A program made the translations under genes and the position numbers. Below are positions 59,501-64,000 of a DNA stretch of 64,000 nt, piece by piece (positions within the stretch are counted from its first letter, which is position 1; every line of letters begins with the position of its first letter). Source of the DNA: an uncultured bacterium. Its GTDB lineage: Bacteria > Bacillota > Negativicutes > Acidaminococcales > Acidaminococcaceae. The stretch covers positions 1 through 64,000 of the forward strand of contig CAJMQS010000002.1 of the NCBI GenBank assembly GCA_905215645.1, in the 5' to 3' direction. The notes under the pieces were generated by a model that saw nothing but the letters and a program-made list of their open reading frames with translations, made no database searches and was not told the origin of the DNA.

Positions 59501-60840
59501 GTTCCGTCTTGGTACTGGCCGGCAGCATAGAGAGTCCCATCCAGGAGCAAGCTGCCCAGCCGGGGCACAAAGGTCCCTGCATCCACCTGATCCGCAGTGA
59601 GGGCCGCCTGGCCTTCCTGGTCTTTCCAGTCATAGGAGGCCTTTACCAGAACAGAGCCGCCCCCCAGGCTGGCTTTGGCGCCGTCCGTCTCCACCCGATG
59701 ATCCCGGAAGGAGAAGGGCAAGGTCACCTGGTCCGCTGCATAGCCCTGGAAGGTCAGGACCGGGCTGGTGAAGGTACCGCTTCCGGTGAGACTGTCTTTG
59801 GTCCCGTCCACGGCCACTGTGCCGCTGAGGATACCGGAAACGGGCAGGTCCAAAGGCAGAGCAGCCAGGTCGAAGTCTACGATTTCACACTGGAGTCTTT
59901 CTGCCCGGGGATCCTTGAGATCCGTCAGATCCAGTCCCCCGGAAACGCGGATCTTTTGTCCGTTCACCGTCACGTCCAGATCTTGGGCCTGCAGCTGCAG
60001 CTGGTCAAAGGACAGGCTTCCGTCCGCCGCAAGAGACAGATCATAGCCGTTCCAGGCAGAAACGGCCCCCACCTGGCGAAGCTGGGCTTTCCCGGAAAGC
60101 TGGCTGCCGGCGGCATTGTTGCTCCAGGTGACAGAGGCATCAGTGAGAGCCCCGGTAAGATTCCTCACCGGCAGGAACTGTTCCGCCAGGGAGCTGAAAT
60201 CCTGGAGAGCCAGGAGATCCGTCTGGACGGTCAGGGTCCCCTGCCGGTCTGTATCCAAGGTGCCAGCTACATGGATGGACTGCCCCTTCCGGTTCACCGT
60301 CAGATCCATGGCAAAATCCGGGTTCTGGACAGGATCGATGGTCCCTTCCACCTCCGCGTCCCAAGTGCCATAGGGCAGGCGGAACTCCACTTTGCCGTTC
60401 CGGATGGCGATGAGTGCTTTGAAATCAGTGCTGGAGCTCTGGCTTTCCTTCAGCAGATGGGCTACATTCCACTCCTGTTTGTCATCTTGGACCAGATAAA
60501 GTTCCGGCTCATCCAGGGTAATCCGGGTCAGGGTGCCCACTGAGCTGCTTCCAGCAAGGAACTTCAGAGGATCCATCTGAAGAGACAGAGCCGGGATCTT
60601 TGCCACCAAGTTCCCCCCTGCATCTTCCAGCCGCAGATTCCGGGCGGTAAAGGTCAGGTCCGGGCCCACCTCCATGGTTTCCATTTGCAATTGTCCATTG
60701 ATGTATTCTCCGGCGGCGTTTTCCACCAGGGGAATGGCCCGTTCCAGTCCTGCCGGAAGGATCACCTTCCACAGGATCAGATACAGCAGGACCAGCACCC
60801 CAGCCAGGACTGTCAGCCGTTTCTTCCCTTTGGTACCCAT
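56515..60840 (-). CDS. tamB: TamB-family inter-membrane lipid transport protein
   Basis: 1441 residues: one N-terminal membrane anchor (about 8-32), a very long region of repetitive beta strands forming a periplasm-spanning groove, and the DUF490/TamB domain at the C-terminus (from about 1130; LNGSIDLEGGTVKFRGL, SRLKYLGTPFNIGFGEIYWPR) ending YGVQYRTRF with a terminal Phe. TamB-like proteins move phospholipids to the outer membrane. No tamA is nearby; BamA next door may serve as partner, as proposed for lineages lacking TamA. Confidence 0.9.
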   Translation of the reverse strand: MGTKGKKRLTVLAGVLVLLYLILWKVILPAGLERAIPLVENAAGEYINGQLQMETMEVGPDLTFTARNLRLEDAGGNLVAKIPALSLQMDPLKFLAGSSSVGTLTRITLDEPELYLVQDDKQEWNVAHLLKESQSSSTDFKALIAIRNGKVEFRLPYGTWDAEVEGTIDPVQNPDFAMDLTVNRKGQSIHVAGTLDTDRQGTLTVQTDLLALQDFSSLAEQFLPVRNLTGALTDASVTWSNNAAGSQLSGKAQLRQVGAVSAWNGYDLSLAADGSLSFDQLQLQAQDLDVTVNGQKIRVSGGLDLTDLKDPRAERLQCEIVDFDLAALPLDLPVSGILSGTVAVDGTKDSLTGSGTFTSPVLTFQGYAADQVTLPFSFRDHRVETDGAKASLGGGSVLVKASYDWKDQEGQAALTADQVDAGTFVPRLGSLLLDGTLYAAGQYQDGTLQMETVSSDLSLSWGNLKLHEIALDGTLDGSSLILSRLSAYTEEGGALAGSGSLKDGQLQGDLYVTDLPVDPLLAAVGQEGKGLFSTHLLLSGTADAPEAFGAFSFRDGELLGQTIQEAHGALEWKGRKASFHKVEVNLAQGTHILDGSVDLTGSEPQLDLTLETRGIRLEPLSEVFHSPWPVTGNLTNTIAVKGPLSNPSFTGHVHAWDGSVNKFLVDEVDGDYAYDGKILQLKNFRAQALTCSAQFSGTVSRDGFLDIGIDAKNINLLRLPWLKDSVDLAGNVNFSGSITGHTSRPQFQGVLSSDSVLINGVEFTGLALSFQSQAGHVNTFQGTFQQKTGGDYALKARFDFDRKLFQWTVDVTKGNVRSLLQMGGIKADVDGYLSGRIEANPDGPRTGMTIIGKVEDGKVAGVPFASADFDIYTHLGQWQIRKLQAQESGGGLIAAQGNFNLRKRTIDLELATSEANAKLLTVGMDNPPDVSGKLNIVAQLKGNLDDPNGNFSLEMKEGSISGMAFDSLYGMVTLRNDMFHLDQFLIQRDVYKVSAYGTFPMDLMRPVAKRKNPDSRMNLEVRLDNGNLAILPTLTKWVQWADGPTSGRVDITGTLEDYNLNGSIDLEGGTVKFRGLDNTFDNVKYHASFNGKTITLKEFSATTGKNGSIAASGSYLLNDTSGKPYHLELAIKDVELVSSSVKGKLNGNFDLEHKDNKPFLTGNLKLDKGYLGISAIPEFGEGSSDIGLDIDVDLGNNLHLYNAAFMDLWLKGQFHIMGSTAFPQINGSIRVNRGSRLKYLGTPFNIGFGEIYWPRPGTFIPNVNMAAFTRLGQYNILAKASGPLSLDDIVIKLSSDPPQDENTLKRFLTLKTDDASLGDDAWRGLVDAGLQMTFLADVEDAIKDALGLDELRIYSGTVQNTIAFSADPDRANEVTGQDRRQYNVLLSRYFGRKLLIGYTTSFDGEKSNLYAGYRIAPRVHIGISTDQDNNHWYGVQYRTRF

Positions 60841-60918
60841 CAGGGCCTCCGTATCGTGAATCGAATTGATTAATTATTCATACACAACATAAGTATAACA
60901 GGTATGGAGGGTAAAAGA

Positions 60919-60944
60919 AAAGAGTCTGCGGTCGCAGACTCTTT
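60919..60944 (-). terminator. tolC terminator
   Basis: AAAGAGTCTGC and GCAGACTCTTT arms with a 4-nt loop, followed by TCTTTT on the minus strand, 15 bp after the tolC stop. Confidence 0.85.
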
Positions 60945-60959
60945 GGTCAATGGTGAAAT

Positions 60960-62300
60960 TTATTCGTTTTCCACTGGGACACCCATGCTCTGTTCCAGCA
61001 GGGCGGTGGAAGTATTGTAGTCGTACAAGGCTTGGATATAGTTGTTCTTGGCGGTAGTGAGGGCCACAGACGCATCCATTACGTCCGTATTGGTCCCTAC
61101 GCCGGCCCGATACCGGAGCTGGGCGATGCGGTAATCTTCTTCCGCCTGGGCCACAGCCACTTCTGTGGTCTTGATCCGCTTTTCAGCTTCCCGCATGCTC
61201 AGGTAGCTGGTCCGTACCGCCAACCGTACCTGATCGCTGATCTGCCGGTAGCTTTCCTGGGCTTTCACCACATTGGCCTTGGCTTCCCGGACCTTAGCCG
61301 CATTGACCCCATAGTCCCAGATATTCTGGGTCAGGGTCACTCCCAGGGCCCAGTTGTCACGGTCCTGGCCCGGGAAGGTGTCATTGCTCCATTCGTTGGA
61401 AGCTCCCAGGCTCAATTGGGGAAGGCTGCCGGCGTTGGCAATTTTCTGGGCCGCTTTGGCCATGCCTACGGAAGCCTCTGCCTGATGGATTTCCGGCCGG
61501 TTGGCCATGGCATAGGTCACGCAGTTGTCCAGGGTGTAATCATTGGGTTTGTATTCCAGCCCCTGGCTCAGGTTCAGCCGGGTGGCTGTGGGCAGCCCGA
61601 TCACGTTGTTCAGGGAGGAAACAGCCACTTCATAGCTGTTTTCCGCCTGGGTCAAAGTCTGCTGGGCATTGACCAGTTCCACTTGGGAACGGAGCACGTC
61701 GGCTTTGGCCACCACACCCACAGCAAACTGGGCCTGGGTATTCTTCAGATGTTCATCCAGCCGATCCACGGTCTCCTTATCCAGGTTCACGGTATTGGCG
61801 GCCTGGAGCACATCATAGTAGCCCTTTTCCGCATTGTACCGGGTGGTCTGGTAGGAACTGCTCATGCCATACTGGTAGTAATCCAGATTCTTTTTGGCCT
61901 GGTCGATGGCTCCTTCCAGCCGGCCGCCGGTGTAGATGGGCACAGAGATGCTCACCGTATTGGTATGACTGTTGGCTGTCCTGTGGTACCCGATGACCTG
62001 GTTCCCTCCGCCATAAACAGGGACTGTCTGGGTGGCCTTGTAGTTTTCCGACCGGCCACTGTAATGGTTGAAGTCAATGGACCCCCACCGGGCACCTTTG
62101 GCCTGATCCAGTTCCGCCTTGGCCGCATCCAGTTCGGCTGCGGAGATCTTTACGCTGGAGTTGTTGTCCAACGCCATGCGTACGGCTTTGCCCAGATCCA
62201 GGTTCACGGTTTCCGGGGTGGCTGCTCCCACTGTATGGATAGAAAGGGCGCTCAGGATGACAGCGCTCAGAATCATGCTTTTCGTATGGAAATGCTTCAC
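60960..62300 (-). CDS. tolC: TolC-family outer-membrane efflux channel
   Basis: 446 residues: signal peptide to VGAAT (about 27), two OEP repeats with long helices (DLGKAVRMALDNNSSVKISAAELDAAKAELDQAKG and IHQAEASVGMAKAAQKIANAG start the halves; only fragments are needed for recognition), and a C-terminal VENE. Forms the exit duct for tripartite pumps and type I secretion. No pump genes are adjacent in the window. Its own promoter carries an operator-like dyad, so it is probably regulated. Confidence 0.9.
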   Translation of the reverse strand: MKHFHTKSMILSAVILSALSIHTVGAATPETVNLDLGKAVRMALDNNSSVKISAAELDAAKAELDQAKGARWGSIDFNHYSGRSENYKATQTVPVYGGGNQVIGYHRTANSHTNTVSISVPIYTGGRLEGAIDQAKKNLDYYQYGMSSSYQTTRYNAEKGYYDVLQAANTVNLDKETVDRLDEHLKNTQAQFAVGVVAKADVLRSQVELVNAQQTLTQAENSYEVAVSSLNNVIGLPTATRLNLSQGLEYKPNDYTLDNCVTYAMANRPEIHQAEASVGMAKAAQKIANAGSLPQLSLGASNEWSNDTFPGQDRDNWALGVTLTQNIWDYGVNAAKVREAKANVVKAQESYRQISDQVRLAVRTSYLSMREAEKRIKTTEVAVAQAEEDYRIAQLRYRAGVGTNTDVMDASVALTTAKNNYIQALYDYNTSTALLEQSMGVPVENE

Positions 62301-62321
62301 TATCGGACCCTCCTGTACTTT

Positions 62322-62337
62322 CTGACTACCTAGTCAG
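62322..62337. promoter_or_regulatory. Operator-like dyad at the tolC start site
   Basis: CTGACTA-CC-TAGTCAG, perfect 7-bp arms, at about +2 to +17 of the tolC transcript. Such dyads are typical for TetR- or MarR-type repressors. No regulator gene is nearby. Confidence 0.6.
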
Positions 62338-62345
62338 CTTTTATT

Positions 62346-62374
62346 ATTATAATCAGTTGAAAAAGTAAAGTCAA
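62346..62374 (-). promoter_or_regulatory. tolC promoter
   Basis: TTGACT, 17-bp spacer, TATAAT on the minus strand; start near 62339, about 38 bp before the ATG. Confidence 0.8.
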
Positions 62375-62396
62375 CCAAACACTTTTTAAACTTTTA

Positions 62397-63650
62397 TCAA
62401 AATCTGGCCCGGATACCCAGATAAGCCGTATCGGACCCGTGATCCAGCACATCCATGCTCTCTCCGATCAGAGACAGTTTCGGGCTGAAAGCCCATTCCG
62501 CGCCCACTTTCAGTTTGGCATCGTCAAAGTCGTAGAAGTCGGTGAACAGCTTGAATTTCGGTGACAGGATCCAGTCGGCCCCCACACCGAATTCTCCTTC
62601 CATGACCCCGGTCCGGCCCCAGATGTATTTGTTCAGCCTTTTGTTGTAATGGAAATCCACCTTGTCCCGATCACCGATATCAAAAACACCCAGATAGGCA
62701 TAGCTGTCTTCCTTCAGGGGCAGTTTCACCCCCATGTCCGTCCGCCATTTGCCTTTTTTGTCGTTGTAGAGCACATCCGCCTGGACCTGGGCGTCGGTGA
62801 CCACTCCCAGGATCTTATCTGCCTTTACGGTGGTGGATTTGGCATGGTGGATGGTCTCCTTCAGGTCCTGCTGGGTCTGAGGGTCGGTGACCACATTCTG
62901 GAGGGCCTCTGCCGTATTCTGGATCTTCTTGCTGGCATCCGCCATATTGGCCGCCATAGCAGCCACATTCTTGCCTGTCGCCCCATTGGCATCCGCCTTA
63001 TCCATGATGCTGTTCATGTGGATGGACATTTCCTTCATCTGTCCCACCATGGTATGGATGTCTCCCTGGTTCTGCTGGGCCATGGTAGCCAGAGCCTTGG
63101 TGAAGTCATTCATGTTCTTGGCCACTTCCCCGGTCTGGACAAAGCCTTCCCGCATGGAATTCTGGACCTTCTTGTCCCCGAACACATTGCTGAAGGCATC
63201 CACCACCACTTCCAGCTTGTCCAGGACCCGTCCGGAAGAATCCATCAGTTTGTCGATGCCCCCTGCCTGCTGGCCGGTAATGGTCTCCCCAGCCTTGAAT
63301 ACCAGGCCCGTAGCGATTTTGGGAGGTGCAATGGTGACGAATTTGGTCCCCATGACCCCGTCCATGCCGATGGCAAACTGGGAGTTGCGGGGGATCTTCT
63401 GCTTTTCATCCATCTTCATGACCACTTTCACCTTGGATCCATCCACGATGATGTCGTCCACCTTCCCCACTGGGACCCCGGCAAACCGGACTTCATTGCC
63501 CACTTTCAGGCCATTCACATCATCGAACATCACATTCAGCTTATAGGTGCGCCCGGCAAAGCTGAAAACCCCCAGGAAGGTCAGCATCAGGGCCAGGATG
63601 ACAATGCCCCCTAGGGTGACTGCACCGACTTTGACTTCATCTGCTTTCAT
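62397..63650 (-). CDS. mlaD: MlaD-type MCE protein with predicted C-terminal outer-membrane barrel
   Basis: 417 residues: inner-membrane anchor (about 8-30), MCE domain (about 36-110; VMFDDVNGLKVGNEVRFAGVPVG, GMDGVMGTKFVTIAP), a long helical region (about 130-285) and a C-terminal part of alternating strands (MGVKLPLKEDSYAYLGVFDIGD, LKVGAEWAFSPKLSL) ending YLGIRARF with terminal Phe. The same architecture is described in Veillonella parvula MlaD, which bridges both membranes for phospholipid traffic without separate MlaA and MlaC. Adjacent to mlaF. Confidence 0.93.
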   Translation of the reverse strand: MKADEVKVGAVTLGGIVILALMLTFLGVFSFAGRTYKLNVMFDDVNGLKVGNEVRFAGVPVGKVDDIIVDGSKVKVVMKMDEKQKIPRNSQFAIGMDGVMGTKFVTIAPPKIATGLVFKAGETITGQQAGGIDKLMDSSGRVLDKLEVVVDAFSNVFGDKKVQNSMREGFVQTGEVAKNMNDFTKALATMAQQNQGDIHTMVGQMKEMSIHMNSIMDKADANGATGKNVAAMAANMADASKKIQNTAEALQNVVTDPQTQQDLKETIHHAKSTTVKADKILGVVTDAQVQADVLYNDKKGKWRTDMGVKLPLKEDSYAYLGVFDIGDRDKVDFHYNKRLNKYIWGRTGVMEGEFGVGADWILSPKFKLFTDFYDFDDAKLKVGAEWAFSPKLSLIGESMDVLDHGSDTAYLGIRARF

Positions 63651-63654
63651 GCTC

Positions 63655-64000
63655 TTACTCCTTGTCCTCTAAAATATCACTGCGCAGGAACGCCCGTACC
63701 AGGGGTTCCCGGGTATGTCTGGCTTCTTCCACTGTCCCAGAGAAGGCGATATGGCCATGGCTGAGCATCAGGATCCGGTCCGCACAGAGGAAAGCGGAGG
63801 CCATATCATGAGTGACCAGTACGGAAGTGATGCCCAGCTTTTTCTTGGTGTCCAGGATCAGCTGGCTGATATTGGTAGCCATGATGGGATCCAGCCCTGC
63901 AGTCGGTTCGTCATACAGGATGATATCCGGCTGGAGCGCCAGGGCCCTGGCCAGTCCCACCCGTTTCTGCATGCCCCCGGAAAGCTGGGCCGGGTAGACA
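63655..64000 (-). CDS. mlaF: MlaF-type ABC ATPase, C-terminal part (runs off the window)
   Basis: The visible 115 codons include the end of the signature (QLSGGMQKRVGLARALA), Walker B IILYDEPTAGLDPI and switch His in LVTHDMASAF. The start lies beyond base 64000. MlaF powers phospholipid movement with MlaE; mlaD follows four bases after its stop. The strong signature and context make the family assignment firm. Confidence 0.9.
   Translation of the reverse strand, partial: VYPAQLSGGMQKRVGLARALALQPDIILYDEPTAGLDPIMATNISQLILDTKKKLGITSVLVTHDMASAFLCADRILMLSHGHIAFSGTVEEARHTREPLVRAFLRSDILEDKE

Overview
The window comes from a diderm member of the Firmicutes, class Negativicutes. It combines a complete Kdo2-lipid A and heptose pathway, Lpt, Bam, Tam, Mla and TolC machinery with SLH-domain outer-membrane porins of the OmpM type, a combination diagnostic of that class. 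The moderately high G+C coding sequence with Negativicutes-style gene order would fit Acidaminococcus or a close relative; the genus is an inference. Nearly every gene lies on the minus strand. The exceptions are an NlpC/P60 protein at 19645 and a tiny toxin-like peptide at 31804.

Layout. 1-2.5 kb: preQ0/preQ1 operon queF-queC-queD-queE. 2.8-5.2 kb: a C_GCAxxG_C_C redox protein and an NfeD-FloA-small protein operon. 5.35-5.6 kb: three tRNA genes (Val, Glu, Lys). 5.7-12.9 kb: an operon of lptD and the ADP-heptose pathway (gmhA, hldE, hldD, gmhB, two GT9 heptosyltransferase-like genes). 13-19.5 kb: secreted proteins of unknown function, several with SH3 domains, a VirK/YbjX protein and a YigZ protein. 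19.6-21 kb: a secreted NlpC/P60 peptidase. 21-29.5 kb: a tandem array of five intact OmpM-like porins and one 5'-truncated relic. 29.8-31.4 kb: a YqgF-like protein and a DUF3084 protein. 31.4-32.2 kb: two copies of a palindromic repeat around a candidate type I toxin-antitoxin module. 32.2-33.3 kb: a secreted nuclease and its partner.

33.6-46.3 kb is one 12-gene lipid A/Kdo/transport operon (lpxB-msbA-waaA/lpxK-kdsB-kdsA-kdsD-kdsC-lpxL-lptC-lptA-lptB-lptF). 46.4-56.2 kb is a second operon (bamA, three OmpH-like proteins, lpxD, a small barrel protein, lpxL-like, lpxC/fabZ, lpxA, lpxI), with a promoter before bamA and a terminator after lpxI. 56.5-64 kb holds tamB, tolC with an operator-like dyad, mlaD with a predicted C-terminal barrel, and the start-less end of mlaF, which runs out of the window.

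Together these genes make lipid A, Kdo and heptose, move LPS outward, insert barrel proteins, shuttle phospholipids between membranes and tether the outer membrane to the wall. The most interesting non-textbook signals are five. (1) A toxin-like peptide faces a consensus antisense promoter between two repeat copies. (2) A short GAG-loop-CTC leader motif is shared by all five intact porin genes. (3) A family of intergenic elements keeps its terminal pairing while changing sequence, and sits just after stop codons. (4) The lpxC/fabZ fusion keeps a strong internal ribosome binding site for fabZ. (5) A palindrome holds two divergent extended -10 promoters.
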